Assembly (NCBI GenBank): GCA_902634455.1
Contig: CACPKQ010000002.1
Location: 57,581-121,580 of the forward strand
From: an uncultured Pelagibacteraceae bacterium
GTDB lineage: Bacteria > Pseudomonadota > Alphaproteobacteria > Pelagibacterales > Pelagibacteraceae
Direction of reading: 5' to 3'
DNA length: 64,000 nt
Position 1 is the first letter of the stretch. Every line of letters begins with the position of its first letter. The position numbers and the translations under genes were made by a program. The notes under the pieces are model-generated. The model had not been told where the DNA came from. It was given only the letters and a program-made list of their open reading frames with translations, and did not search any database. This document shows, piece after piece, positions 1 through 8,574 of the stretch.

Positions 1-861
1 ATTTTCGATATCATCAAAAAAATTACTAGACATTTCTTGCTCATGAACTTTCATCCAGTTTATATTTCCTTTTAAGGTATTTATTTCACCGTTGTGGGCA
101 AGAACTCTAAATGGTTGTGCTAAATCCCAACTTGGCGCTGTATTAGTAGAAAATCTTTGATGAAATATTGCATATCTAGAAATAAATCTTTCATCTTTTA
201 AATCAAAATAAAAATCAGAAAGACTTTCTGCAAGAAACATTCCTTTATAAATTATTGATTTCGAACTAAATGAACAAACATAAAAACCTTTTATTTGATT
301 TTTTGTAATCTCTTTTTCTATCTTTCTTCTTGTTTCATATAGTTTTATTTCTAATGATTTATTTTTTAATAATTTGTCGTTAGATCTAAAAATTACTTGA
401 ACAATTTCAGGTCTTGTAATTTCTGCTTTTTCTCCAAGTACACTTGTATTAATTGGAACTTGTCTCCATCTATAAATGTTGTAATTATTTTTTAAAAGTT
501 CTGTTTCGATTAATGTTTTACACTTTTCTTGAGCTTCATAGTTATTTCTAGGTAGAAAAATCATTCCTACACAAATCTCTGCATCATCATATTGACGACC
601 ATAATTTTCAATTTTTTCTTTAAAAAAACTCTTTGATATTTCTATGTGAATTCCAGCACCATCACCTGTTTTACCATCAGCATCCACAGCACCACGATGC
701 CAAACTGCTTTAAGTGCTTCAATACCATATTCAACAACTTTTCTTAATTTTTTACCTTTAGTCGAAGCAATAAATCCAACACCACAAGCATCATGCTCCA
801 TGGATTTTGAATAAATATTACTTTTCTCTAATAAATTTAAATTATTAATGTATCTGTTCAT
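1..861 (-). CDS. gltB: glutamate synthase (NADPH) large subunit, N-terminal part, cut by window edge
   Basis: This is the first 287 codons of the large GOGAT subunit; the gene continues beyond base 1 (the family is about 1500 residues). The large subunit hydrolyses glutamine and reduces 2-oxoglutarate with the released ammonia to give glutamate. The protein opens with a short propeptide and then EHDACGVGF, in which Cys26 is the expected N-terminal nucleophile of the Ntn-type glutaminase domain. Further on, WHRGAVDADGKTGDGAG is typical of the glutaminase domain. The ATG shares one base with the gltD stop codon (TAATG), so translation is coupled to gltD, which lies upstream; many bacteria have the reverse order, gltB-gltD. 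Identification is firm; only the missing C-terminal three quarters cannot be judged. Confidence 0.95.
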   Translation of the reverse strand, partial: MNRYINNLNLLEKSNIYSKSMEHDACGVGFIASTKGKKLRKVVEYGIEALKAVWHRGAVDADGKTGDGAGIHIEISKSFFKEKIENYGRQYDDAEICVGMIFLPRNNYEAQEKCKTLIETELLKNNYNIYRWRQVPINTSVLGEKAEITRPEIVQVIFRSNDKLLKNKSLEIKLYETRRKIEKEITKNQIKGFYVCSFSSKSIIYKGMFLAESLSDFYFDLKDERFISRYAIFHQRFSTNTAPSWDLAQPFRVLAHNGEINTLKGNINWMKVHEQEMSSNFFDDIEN

Positions 862-2294
862 TAAGCTACTTTTTGTTTTTGTTTTAATTCAAGATAATTT
901 TCAATATTTTTTGAAACCTCTCTTCCATCTTTAATAGCCCAGACAACTAAAGAAGCTCCTCTAATAATATCTCCTGCTGCAAATACTCCAGGTATATTTG
1001 TTTCCATAGTATCAAAATTAGTTTTAATTGTTCCCCACTTAGTCAACTGAAGTTTCTCTTCATTAAATAATTTTGGTAGTTCCTCTGGGTCAAATCCTAA
1101 TGCTTTTATTACCATATCTGCTTCTATTTCAAATTCAGAATTATCTTTTATAACCGGCTTTCTTCTTCCACTTTCATCTGGTTCACCTAGTTTCATTTTG
1201 TTCACAATTATTGATTCAATTTTATTAGTTCCTTTAAATTCTTTAGGATTAGATAACCAAATAAACTCTACTCCTTCTTCTTCTGCATTAAGAACTTCTC
1301 TGGCAGAACCAGGCATATTTTCTTTATCTCTTCTATATAAACACTTAACAGATTTTGCATTTTGTCTTACTGAAGTTCGAACACAATCCATCGCTGTATC
1401 TCCACCTCCAATTACAACAACATTTTTTCCTGCAGAATTTAATATTCCGTTGTCAAATTTTTCTACATTGTCACCTAAGCCTTTTTTATTTGATGTAGTT
1501 AAAAATTCTAGTGCGGGAAAAATGTTTCCCAATTTTTTTCCAGGAATATCAACTTCTTTTGGTTTATAAACACCTGTGGCAATTAAAATTGCGTCATGTT
1601 TTTTTCTTAATTCTTTTAATGTTGCGTTTTTTCCTACTTCATAATTTTGAATAAATTTAATACCACTTTTTTTAAGTAAATTTGTTCTTCTTTCAACTAC
1701 GAACTTCTCTAATTTAAAATTTGGAATTCCATAAATCATTAGACCTCCCGCGCGATCATAACGATCATAAATGGTAATTTGATAACCTTTTTTTCTTAAT
1801 TCCTCTCCGCACGCGAGTCCTGCTGGTCCCGCACCAATTATCCCTATACTCTGATTTTTCTCTTTATTAACATTTATATGTTTAACCCAACCATTAGACC
1901 ATGCATTTTCAGTTAAAAATTTTTCAATCGATCCAATAGTAACTGTTCCATGTCCTGATTGTTCAATTACACAATTACCTTCACATAATCTATCTTGTGG
2001 GCAAATCCTTCCACATATTTCAGGCATATTGTTAGTGCTTTGAGATAATTGATAAGCTTCTTCCAATCTTCCTTCTGCCGTAAGTTTTAACCAGTCAGGA
2101 ATATTATTGCCCAAAGGACAATGAACTTGACAAAATGGTACACCACACTGCGAGCATCTACTTGACTGCTGTTTTGCAGTTTTATTAATATATTCTTTGT
2201 ATATCTCGTTAAAATCTACTTTCCTCTCAAAAATTTCTCTTTTAGGCGGTGTTTGTTTATCAATTTTTACAAATTTAAGCATTTTTTCAGACAT
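861..2294 (-). CDS. gltD: glutamate synthase (NADPH) small subunit
   Basis: GltD carries electrons from NADPH through FAD and iron-sulfur clusters to GltB. The 477 residues match the family length. Two N-terminal cysteine groups are visible, C47/C50/C55/C59 and C94/C98/C104/C108, which bind the [4Fe-4S] clusters shared with GltB. They are followed by an FAD-binding GxGxxG (IGAGPAGLACG, about residue 150) and a NADPH-binding site (IGGGDTAMDC, about residue 295). The C-terminal GVFAAGDIIRGASLVVWA is the usual second FAD contact. It is the first gene of the gltD-gltB operon and starts at an ATG with no good Shine-Dalgarno sequence. The 177-bp gap to divergent uppP holds two inverted repeats that could regulate it. 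Confidence 0.96.
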   Translation of the reverse strand: MSEKMLKFVKIDKQTPPKREIFERKVDFNEIYKEYINKTAKQQSSRCSQCGVPFCQVHCPLGNNIPDWLKLTAEGRLEEAYQLSQSTNNMPEICGRICPQDRLCEGNCVIEQSGHGTVTIGSIEKFLTENAWSNGWVKHINVNKEKNQSIGIIGAGPAGLACGEELRKKGYQITIYDRYDRAGGLMIYGIPNFKLEKFVVERRTNLLKKSGIKFIQNYEVGKNATLKELRKKHDAILIATGVYKPKEVDIPGKKLGNIFPALEFLTTSNKKGLGDNVEKFDNGILNSAGKNVVVIGGGDTAMDCVRTSVRQNAKSVKCLYRRDKENMPGSAREVLNAEEEGVEFIWLSNPKEFKGTNKIESIIVNKMKLGEPDESGRRKPVIKDNSEFEIEADMVIKALGFDPEELPKLFNEEKLQLTKWGTIKTNFDTMETNIPGVFAAGDIIRGASLVVWAIKDGREVSKNIENYLELKQKQKVA

Positions 2295-2339
2295 AGATCG
2301 TGAAAGATATAACAGGAATAACCGAACTAAAAGGATAAC

Positions 2340-2360
2340 TAGGTCAATATTTATGACCTA
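2340..2360. promoter_or_regulatory. inverted repeat upstream of gltD
   Basis: Perfect 7-bp arms TAGGTCA and TGACCTA separated by 7 bases lie 46 bp upstream of the gltD start. No T run follows on either strand, so a terminator is unlikely. The symmetry and position suggest a binding site for a dimeric regulator of gltDB. The regulator is unknown, and chance symmetry is possible in AT-rich DNA, although the arms contain G and C. Confidence 0.35.
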
Positions 2361-2402
2361 AAAATATAAAAAACCAATGATATAAGGCTTTTTTTTAGTA
2401 TT

Positions 2403-2419
2403 TGCATATCTATTATGCA
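2403..2419. promoter_or_regulatory. second inverted repeat in the gltD-uppP divergent region
   Basis: TGCATA and TATGCA arms of 6 bp are separated by 5 bases, 55 bp upstream of the uppP ATG and 43 bp from the first repeat. A TTGCAT element overlapping the left arm could act as a -35 box for uppP, but no convincing -10 follows. This is a weak operator candidate. Confidence 0.22.
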
Positions 2420-2473
2420 TACACGTTATTGCTTTAATTTAAGTTTAATTTATTTAGTAAATAATAATCTTTG

Positions 2474-3241
2474 ATGCTGTCTAATTATATTGAAACATTT
2501 GCTTTATCTTTAATTCAAGGAATATTTGAATTTTTACCAATAAGTTCTTCGGCTCATCTTTTAATAACGTCTGAGATTTTTAATTTTAAATCTAGCTCAT
2601 TAATAATTGATATTAGTCTACATTTGGGCTCTCTTCTTGCAATAATATTTTATTTTAGAAAAGATTTAGTAAATTTTTTTAAAAAAAAAAACCTAGCATT
2701 ACTTATAATAGTAGGCTCTATACCATTAATTGTTTTTGGTTTTTTATTATATAAAACTAATTTAATTTACTACCTAAGAAATATTGAAACTATAGCTTGG
2801 GCAACTTTAATTTTTGGAATAATTTTATACTTTTCTGATAAAATCAAAGTAAAAAAAAAATTTGATGATGATTTAAATTTTAAAAATATTTTAATAATTG
2901 GTATCTTACAAATTTTTGCATTAATACCAGGCGCAAGTAGGTCTGGTGTAGCAATTACTGCAGGTAGATTCCTAAATTTTGATAGGTATGATTCATCAAA
3001 AATTTCTTTTTATTTATCTATACCCGCATTAGCAGGTGCAAGCACCCTAGGAATAAAAGATGCATTTGATAAAGGTATAGAATTTAATATTTTGGTAATA
3101 TTTTCGGTAATTTTTTCTTTTTTATTTTCTTATTTGACAATCAAATATTTTTTAGTTTATGTAAAAAAATTTAATTTAAATATTTTTGTTTATTATAGAA
3201 TGTTATTAGCTGGAATATTATTAATTGTAGTATATGTTTAA
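2474..3241 (+). CDS. uppP: undecaprenyl-diphosphatase
   Basis: UppP (BacA) is an inner-membrane enzyme that dephosphorylates undecaprenyl diphosphate to recycle the lipid carrier used for peptidoglycan and polysaccharide export. Both family signatures are present: GIFEFLPISSSAHL near residue 17 (catalytic Glu, Ser and His) and PGASRSGVAITAGR in the middle. The rest is a series of hydrophobic helices. The length of 255 residues is slightly short of the usual 265-275. A TTG lies directly before the ATG chosen here; the ATG is preferred. The gene is convergent with the EamA transporter, and the two stop codons overlap by 4 bases. Confidence 0.95.
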   Translation: MLSNYIETFALSLIQGIFEFLPISSSAHLLITSEIFNFKSSSLIIDISLHLGSLLAIIFYFRKDLVNFFKKKNLALLIIVGSIPLIVFGFLLYKTNLIYYLRNIETIAWATLIFGIILYFSDKIKVKKKFDDDLNFKNILIIGILQIFALIPGASRSGVAITAGRFLNFDRYDSSKISFYLSIPALAGASTLGIKDAFDKGIEFNILVIFSVIFSFLFSYLTIKYFLVYVKKFNLNIFVYYRMLLAGILLIVVYV

Positions 3242-4128
3242 TTTTTAGATTGATATATCGGTACAAGTTGAGAAAATAAAACACCACCAAGTATAAGAAC
3301 ACATCCAATAATATTATTAAATCCTAAAATTTGGCTTAAGATAATCCATGCAGAGATAGTTGCAAAAACACCTTCCAATGACATAACTATTGCTGCAGGG
3401 GCTGCAGGAATATGTCTTTGGCCAAAAAGTTGTAGCACAAAAGCTAATCCACCAGATAAAATTCCAGCATATAATATTTCATATGTTTCTAATATTATTT
3501 TATTAAAATCAATGTGTTCAAAAATAAGAACTAGAAAAAAAGATAATACAGCCACTACTAAATTTTGTAATAACGCAATAAAAAAAGGTAAATTGAATTC
3601 TGTAACCAATTTTCCAATATAAATTATATGTAGCGCCCAAAATACTGCGCCTAATAACACAATTCCATCTCCTAATCTTACATCAGCATCATTAAAATCA
3701 GACAAGAAATATCCACCTAAAACACACACAAATACTGAGGGCCACACTGACCAGTGTGGAATATCGGAAAATAAAAAATAGATTAAAATAGGTACCAACG
3801 GGACATAAAAAATTGTAAAAAAAGCGGAATTTGCAACGTCAGTATAAAGTAAAGAAATTTGTTGTAATTGCGTTCCTAAAAATAGAGATAATCCAACTGG
3901 TATCATTAATTTTATAAATAATTTTTTTTCTGGCTTTACATATTTAATAATTTTCTCTTTTTCAAAAATAAATACGAATGGTATTACCACTAGGAATGCT
4001 ACAAAAAATCTTGTTGCATTGAATGTAAATGGACCAATATGATCCATTCCAGTATCTTGAGCTATAAATGTTGTACCCCAAATTAAAGTACAGGTTATTA
4101 GACAGATAAATGCAATAACTCTTTTCAT
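3238..4128 (-). CDS. DMT-superfamily (EamA) transporter
   Basis: This is a 296-residue protein of about ten transmembrane helices, arranged as two EamA repeats (around residues 5-140 and 150-288). The first helix ends in WGTTFIAQ and the second repeat contains the family's PAAPAAIVMSLEGVFA pattern. EamA proteins are inner-membrane exporters or exchangers of small metabolites such as amino acids. The substrate cannot be told from sequence. It stands 8 bases upstream of the E2 gene's stop on the opposite side and probably forms its own short transcription unit. The ATG chosen gives a normal first helix (MKRVIAFICLITCTLIWG). Confidence 0.85.
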   Translation of the reverse strand: MKRVIAFICLITCTLIWGTTFIAQDTGMDHIGPFTFNATRFFVAFLVVIPFVFIFEKEKIIKYVKPEKKLFIKLMIPVGLSLFLGTQLQQISLLYTDVANSAFFTIFYVPLVPILIYFLFSDIPHWSVWPSVFVCVLGGYFLSDFNDADVRLGDGIVLLGAVFWALHIIYIGKLVTEFNLPFFIALLQNLVVAVLSFFLVLIFEHIDFNKIILETYEILYAGILSGGLAFVLQLFGQRHIPAAPAAIVMSLEGVFATISAWIILSQILGFNNIIGCVLILGGVLFSQLVPIYQSKN

Positions 4129-4136
4129 CCAGAATT

Positions 4137-5063
4137 TTATATTGCTAATTTATAGGCAAAATTTTTGCCCAAACTATTTTTAATTTCGTTACAGAACCTT
4201 GCGGCTTCTGCACCGTCAATTATCCTATGATCATAAGATAATGATAATGGAAGCATAACCCTTTTTTGGAAAGAATTATCAATCAAAACTTGTTTATAAT
4301 AAGTTCTACCAATCCCTAGAATTGCAACTTCCGGATGATTAATAATAGGAGTAAAAAAAGATCCACCTATTCCTCCTAAACTTGTTATTGTAATTGAACC
4401 ACCAAAAAATTCTTTTTTATCAATTTTTAATTTTCTGCACTTTTCACTTATATCTCTCAGTTCTTCACTTAATTGGTTAATATTTTTTTCATTGGCATTT
4501 CTTATTTTTGGTACCATTAAACCATGCTCTGTATCAACAGCTATGCCTATATGAAAATATTTTTTTAAAGTTATTTTTCCATTTTCAATATCATCAATCG
4601 AAGAGTTAAAATTTTGATATTTTTTTAAAGCTAAAACTAAAGATTTAATTATAAAGACCAAAGGAGTAATTTTTTTAAGTTTACCGGTATCTATATCTGT
4701 TAATGAAGTTCTAAATTGCTCAAGCTCTGTAACATCTGCCTCATCATGATGAGTAACATGGGGAATTCTAGTCCAAGAATTCACTAGATGTGGTGCGGCT
4801 ATTTTTTTAACTCTTGGTATATCTTTCACTTCTACTTCACCAAAATCAGAATGATTAAATTCACTTTCTATCTTTTTAGATTCTCGACTATTTTGGTTTA
4901 TTTTTTGAGACCGATTTAATTTTTCATTTACAAAATTTTTTACATCTTCCTCAGTTATTCTACCTTTTCTCTCTGATCCTCCTATCAACCTTATATTTGC
5001 TCCAAGTTCTCTAGCAAACTTTCTTACCTTAGGTGTTGTAAAAATTTTTTTATCTTTTGACAT
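4137..5063 (-). CDS. aceF: pyruvate dehydrogenase E2 (dihydrolipoamide acetyltransferase) without lipoyl domain
   Basis: The E2 core transfers the acetyl group from lipoamide to CoA. The 308 residues begin directly with a peripheral subunit-binding domain (about 8-46, TTPKVRKFARELGANI...GRITEEDV). A charged linker follows, then the full acetyltransferase domain (about 75-308) with the catalytic SYDHRIIDG (His279, Asp283). Normal bacterial AceF has one to three N-terminal lipoyl domains; here there is none, and no upstream reading frame supplies one. Only 3 bases separate its start from the stop of aceE, whose product carries the missing lipoyl domain. The pair therefore looks like a rearranged but complete E1-E2 set. 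The E3 (lpd) gene is not in this window. Confidence 0.92.
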   Translation of the reverse strand: MSKDKKIFTTPKVRKFARELGANIRLIGGSERKGRITEEDVKNFVNEKLNRSQKINQNSRESKKIESEFNHSDFGEVEVKDIPRVKKIAAPHLVNSWTRIPHVTHHDEADVTELEQFRTSLTDIDTGKLKKITPLVFIIKSLVLALKKYQNFNSSIDDIENGKITLKKYFHIGIAVDTEHGLMVPKIRNANEKNINQLSEELRDISEKCRKLKIDKKEFFGGSITITSLGGIGGSFFTPIINHPEVAILGIGRTYYKQVLIDNSFQKRVMLPLSLSYDHRIIDGAEAARFCNEIKNSLGKNFAYKLAI

Positions 5064-5066
5064 ATT

Positions 5067-8000
5067 TTATAATTTTGCTGGAAAAGGTTTGTTCTTATCA
5101 ATATTATATTTTTTTATAGCTTCTTTTGCCAGTTTTGAAGGTATTAGTTGTTCTTTAGCTAAAACACTTAACGAATAGACAACTAAGTGTTCTTTATCTA
5201 TTTCAAAAAACTTTCTTAAATTTTTTCTAGTATCACTTCTTCCATATCCGTCAGTCCCAAATGAATAAAAACTCTTTCTAACAAAAGGTCGTATTTGGTC
5301 TGAATTTAACCTTATATAATCAGAAGCAGAAACTACCGGCCCTTCCATTGAAGATAAACATTCTTCTACATAGCTTTTTTGAGGCTTTTGATCTGGATTT
5401 AACAAATTATATCTTTCTACTTCCAAAGCTTGATTTCTTAGTTCACTAAAACTAGTAACACTCCATACATTGCTATCTATTTTATAATCTTTTTGTAAAA
5501 TTTCAGCTGCAGCAATCATTTCTCTTAGAATTGTACCTGATCCCAATAGTTGAATTTTTGTTTTCTTATAATTTTTAAACTCTTTAAAAAGATACATTCC
5601 CTTTAATATTCCTTCTTCAACAGATTTATCCTTTGGCATCTCTGGATGAGTATAATTCTCATTCATGGTTGTTATATAATAAAAAATGTTTTCTTGCTTT
5701 TCATACATTCTTCTAAGGCCTTCACGAAAAATAGTAGCTAACTCATATCCAAAAGTAGGATCATAAGATTTACAATTTGGAATAACGGAAGACATTATAT
5801 GGCTATGTCCATCAGCATGTTGTAAACCTTCCCCTGCAAGAGTTGTTCTTCCTGCAGTCGCTCCTATTAAAAAACCTCTTGTTTGGTTATCACCAGCGGC
5901 CCAAGCAAAATCTCCTGTTCTTTGAAATCCAAACATTGAATAAAATAAATAAATTGGAATCATAGAAATATCATGATTAGAATATGAAGTTCCTGCTGCT
6001 ATCCATGAAGACATTGCTCCGGCTTCAGTAATACCTTCTTCTAAAACCTGGCCTTTAATATCTTCTCTATAAGAACTTAATTGTTCAACATCTACAGGTT
6101 CATATTTTTGTCCTTCATGAGCATATATGCCAATTTTTTGAAAAAAACCCTCCATTCCAAATGTCCTTGCTTCATCGGGGATAATTGGAACTAATCTTGG
6201 AGCTACACTCTTATCTCTTAATAAATTTGTTAACATCCTTACTAATATCATTGTTGTGGACATTTCTTTTTCACCAGTAGACTCTTTCATGGTCTTAAAA
6301 ATATCTGCTGGAGGTGTTTTTAATGGTTTTGCAAATGAACTTCTCTCTGGCAAGTTTCCACCTAATTTTAATCTGCATTCTTTCAAATACTTCATTTCTG
6401 GTGAGTTTTCTGGGGGTTTATAATATTCCACATTTTTTACTTGGTTGTCTGTCAAAGGTACATCAAATCTATCTCTGTAATACAATAAATCTTCTGAATC
6501 TAATTTTTTTTGCTGATGAGTGGTATTAATACTCTCTCCAGATTTACCCATTCCATATCCTTTAATCGTTTTTGCTAAAATAACAGTTGGTGTTCCTTTA
6601 TTTAGCATAGCAGAATAGTAAGCAGAATAAACTTTATGAGGATCGTGTCCTCCTCTATTTAATTTCCAAACATCTTTGTCTGTCATTTGAGAAACAAGAT
6701 CTAATAACTCAGGATATTTTCCAAAAAATTTTTCTCTTACATATGCTCCACCTTTTGCTTTAAAAGCTTGATATTCTCCATCAACTGCCTCTCCCATTCT
6801 TTTTATTAATAAACCTGTTTTATCTTTTGCTAATAAAGAGTCCCAATAAGAACCCCAAATAACCTTAATTACATTCCAGCCTGCTCCTCTAAATATTCCC
6901 TCTAGCTCTTGAATAATTTTTCCATTTCCTCTTACAGGGCCATCTAATCTTTGTAGATTACAGTTAACAACGAAAATTAAGTTATCTAATTTTTCTCTAG
7001 CAGCTAAACCAATTGCTCCTAAAGATTCAGGTTCATCTGTTTCTCCATCACCTAATAAACACCAAATTTTTCTTCCTTCGTCTTTAAGTAAACCTCTGTT
7101 AATCAAATATTTGTTAAATCTTGCTTGATAAATTGACATTATAGGACCCAGTCCCATTGAAACAGTCGGGAATTGCCAAAAATTTGGCATTAACCAAGGA
7201 TGTGGATAGGATGAAAGTCCACCAGGTTTAACTTCTTGTCTAAAACTATCTAATTGCTTTGATGTAATTCTTCCTTCTAAAAATGCTCTTGCATACATTC
7301 CTGGAGCACTGTGACCTTGAAAATAAATTAAATCTCCTCCAAATTTATTATTTTTTGCTCTCCAAAAATGGTTCATTCCAACATCATAGAGAGTTGCTGC
7401 CGAAGCAAATGTACCTATATGGCCTCCTAGTTCTGGATTTTTTTTATTCGCTCTTACTACCATCGCAGCAGCATTCCATCTTATCAATGATCTAATTTTT
7501 CTCTCAAGATTTTGATCCCCTGGTGACTTTTTTTCTTCTTCTGGAGAAATCGTATTTATGTAAGGAGTATTTCTGGATAATACTAAATCAGAACCTTCTT
7601 TATAAGAGTGTTCAATTAATTGTTTTATTAAATATTGAGCTCTACTTTTTCCATCTTTTTCAAGGACAGCAGAAAGAGATTCTAGCCATTCCTTGGTTTC
7701 TACAGGATCAATATCTCCATCTTTAATAATTTCAATTCTTTCATCTTTTTTATCTTTTTTTTCAATAATATTTTTTTCCTTTTCTGTTTCTTTTTTTAAA
7801 ACTAAATTTTTTTCAGCTTCTTCAATAATTTTTTCCGTATCTTTGGGTATTTTTTCTTCATCAGTTTTTTTAGATTTTTCTTCAGATTGTTTTGTATTAT
7901 TTATAGTTATTAACAAATCTCCTTTTGAAACTTTATCACCAATCTTTACACTAACACTTTCTACAACTCCTTCTTCTGTTGAAGGGACTTCAACACTAGA

Positions 8001-8126
8001 CTTATCACTTTCTAAAGTAACAATTGGATCGTTTTTATTTATTTTTTGTCCAGTTTTTACTAATATTTCTATAATTTCTACATTTTCAAAATCACCTATA
8101 TCTGGGACTAGTAATTTGTTAACCAT
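5067..8126 (-). CDS. aceE: pyruvate dehydrogenase E1 (homodimeric type) with N-terminal lipoyl domain
   Basis: AceE decarboxylates pyruvate using thiamine diphosphate and acetylates lipoamide. Of the 1019 residues, 1-78 form a lipoyl domain (LESDKSSVEVPS, lipoyl Lys42). Residues about 79-135 are a Lys/Glu-rich flexible linker. From about 137 onward there is a complete AceE of normal length (about 885 residues). The ThDP motif is GDGETDEP (359-366) to NCN (388-390), and the family's HIGTFASAATLYDVG and QGHSAPGMYAR stretches are intact. AceE normally has no lipoyl domain; it is usually on E2, and the partner E2 next door lacks it. The fusion puts the swinging arm on E1. No frameshift or in-frame stop separates the two parts. 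Confidence 0.96.
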   Translation of the reverse strand: MVNKLLVPDIGDFENVEIIEILVKTGQKINKNDPIVTLESDKSSVEVPSTEEGVVESVSVKIGDKVSKGDLLITINNTKQSEEKSKKTDEEKIPKDTEKIIEEAEKNLVLKKETEKEKNIIEKKDKKDERIEIIKDGDIDPVETKEWLESLSAVLEKDGKSRAQYLIKQLIEHSYKEGSDLVLSRNTPYINTISPEEEKKSPGDQNLERKIRSLIRWNAAAMVVRANKKNPELGGHIGTFASAATLYDVGMNHFWRAKNNKFGGDLIYFQGHSAPGMYARAFLEGRITSKQLDSFRQEVKPGGLSSYPHPWLMPNFWQFPTVSMGLGPIMSIYQARFNKYLINRGLLKDEGRKIWCLLGDGETDEPESLGAIGLAAREKLDNLIFVVNCNLQRLDGPVRGNGKIIQELEGIFRGAGWNVIKVIWGSYWDSLLAKDKTGLLIKRMGEAVDGEYQAFKAKGGAYVREKFFGKYPELLDLVSQMTDKDVWKLNRGGHDPHKVYSAYYSAMLNKGTPTVILAKTIKGYGMGKSGESINTTHQQKKLDSEDLLYYRDRFDVPLTDNQVKNVEYYKPPENSPEMKYLKECRLKLGGNLPERSSFAKPLKTPPADIFKTMKESTGEKEMSTTMILVRMLTNLLRDKSVAPRLVPIIPDEARTFGMEGFFQKIGIYAHEGQKYEPVDVEQLSSYREDIKGQVLEEGITEAGAMSSWIAAGTSYSNHDISMIPIYLFYSMFGFQRTGDFAWAAGDNQTRGFLIGATAGRTTLAGEGLQHADGHSHIMSSVIPNCKSYDPTFGYELATIFREGLRRMYEKQENIFYYITTMNENYTHPEMPKDKSVEEGILKGMYLFKEFKNYKKTKIQLLGSGTILREMIAAAEILQKDYKIDSNVWSVTSFSELRNQALEVERYNLLNPDQKPQKSYVEECLSSMEGPVVSASDYIRLNSDQIRPFVRKSFYSFGTDGYGRSDTRKNLRKFFEIDKEHLVVYSLSVLAKEQLIPSKLAKEAIKKYNIDKNKPFPAKL

Positions 8127-8273
8127 TAAAGAATCTAATATTAATCACTTATTAATAAATTGATAGCAGTATTATTTTTGACATATTTATATCTATTTTT
8201 TGTCATCCTTAAATGCGTAAATTGTACCATGTTAACTAAATTGTTTAAAAAAATTAAGATATTAAACTTTGAT

Positions 8274-8296
8274 CAAAACTTAGATGCTAAGTTTTG
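8274..8296. promoter_or_regulatory. 23-bp palindrome upstream of aceE
   Basis: Perfect 10-bp arms (CAAAACTTAG and CTAAGTTTTG) flank a 3-base centre. It lies about 150 bp upstream of the aceE ATG and 100 bp before tRNA-Arg. No T tract follows on either strand, so it is not a standard terminator. It may be an operator for the pdh operon or an RNA hairpin in a long aceE leader. The rest of 8127-8393 shows no gene that I can support. Confidence 0.4.
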
Positions 8297-8354
8297 GATA
8301 CAAAAAATATTACTAAAAAAAAGTTTAAATTCTTTAAAATATTAATATTAAATT

Positions 8355-8383
8355 TTGTTTAAATTTATCTACTTTGATTTATA
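8355..8383 (+). promoter_or_regulatory. possible promoter of tRNA-Arg
   Basis: TTGTTT (8355-8360) is followed after 17 bases by TTTATA (8378-8383), about 10 bases before the tRNA 5' end. The match to sigma70 consensus is moderate, and AT-rich DNA gives many such matches by chance. Confidence 0.25.
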
Positions 8384-8393
8384 TTAAATCAAG

Positions 8394-8470
8394 GGTCCAC
8401 TAGCTCAATTGGATAGAGCGTCTCGCTACGGACGAGAAGGTTGAGGGTTCAACTCCTTCGTGGACCTCCA
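8394..8470 (+). tRNA. tRNA-Arg (anticodon ACG)
   Basis: It folds as a complete cloverleaf: acceptor GGTCCAC/GTGGACC, TA at positions 8-9, D arm GCTC...GAGC, and anticodon stem TCTCG/CGAGA around loop CTACGGA (anticodon ACG, normally edited to ICG by TadA). The T arm is GAGGG/CCTTC with loop TTCAACT. The CCA end is encoded in the DNA (8468-8470). The discriminator base is T, which is unusual for bacterial tRNA-Arg (usually A or G). The decoded codons are CGU, CGC and CGA. Confidence 0.96.
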
Positions 8471-8483
8471 AAAAAAAGAAAAA

Positions 8484-8567
8484 ATGAAAATATCTTTGCA
8501 AAAAGCAGTAATTTATTTTTTTATAGCAGTATTTATAATATTACTTTTAATCACTTTAGTTTTATAA
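8484..8567 (+). CDS. 27-residue single-helix membrane peptide (hypothetical)
   Basis: A short frame between tRNA-Arg and the thioesterase encodes a 27-residue peptide beginning MKISLQKAV. Two Lys residues are followed by about 18 consecutive hydrophobic residues ending LLLITLVL, which is a one-helix membrane peptide. An A/G-rich stretch (AAAGAAAA) precedes the ATG. Its stop is 7 bases upstream of the thioesterase start, so the two could be co-translated, and the tRNA transcript could continue into both. Random AT-rich DNA easily produces hydrophobic frames, so this is tentative. I do not recognise a family. Confidence 0.4.
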   Translation: MKISLQKAVIYFFIAVFIILLLITLVL

Positions 8568-8574
8568 AAAATAA

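Noticed and set aside
7693..8163. 156-residue plus-strand frame over the aceE N-terminus
   Set aside because: The Ser/Phe-rich product is the mirror of the Lys/Glu-rich linker and lipoyl domain; no family resemblance.
8160..8345. 61-residue plus-strand frame upstream of tRNA-Arg
   Set aside because: It overlaps the aceE promoter region and the palindrome, has no ribosome site, and its composition (Lys/Leu/Phe in AT-rich DNA) is what chance gives.
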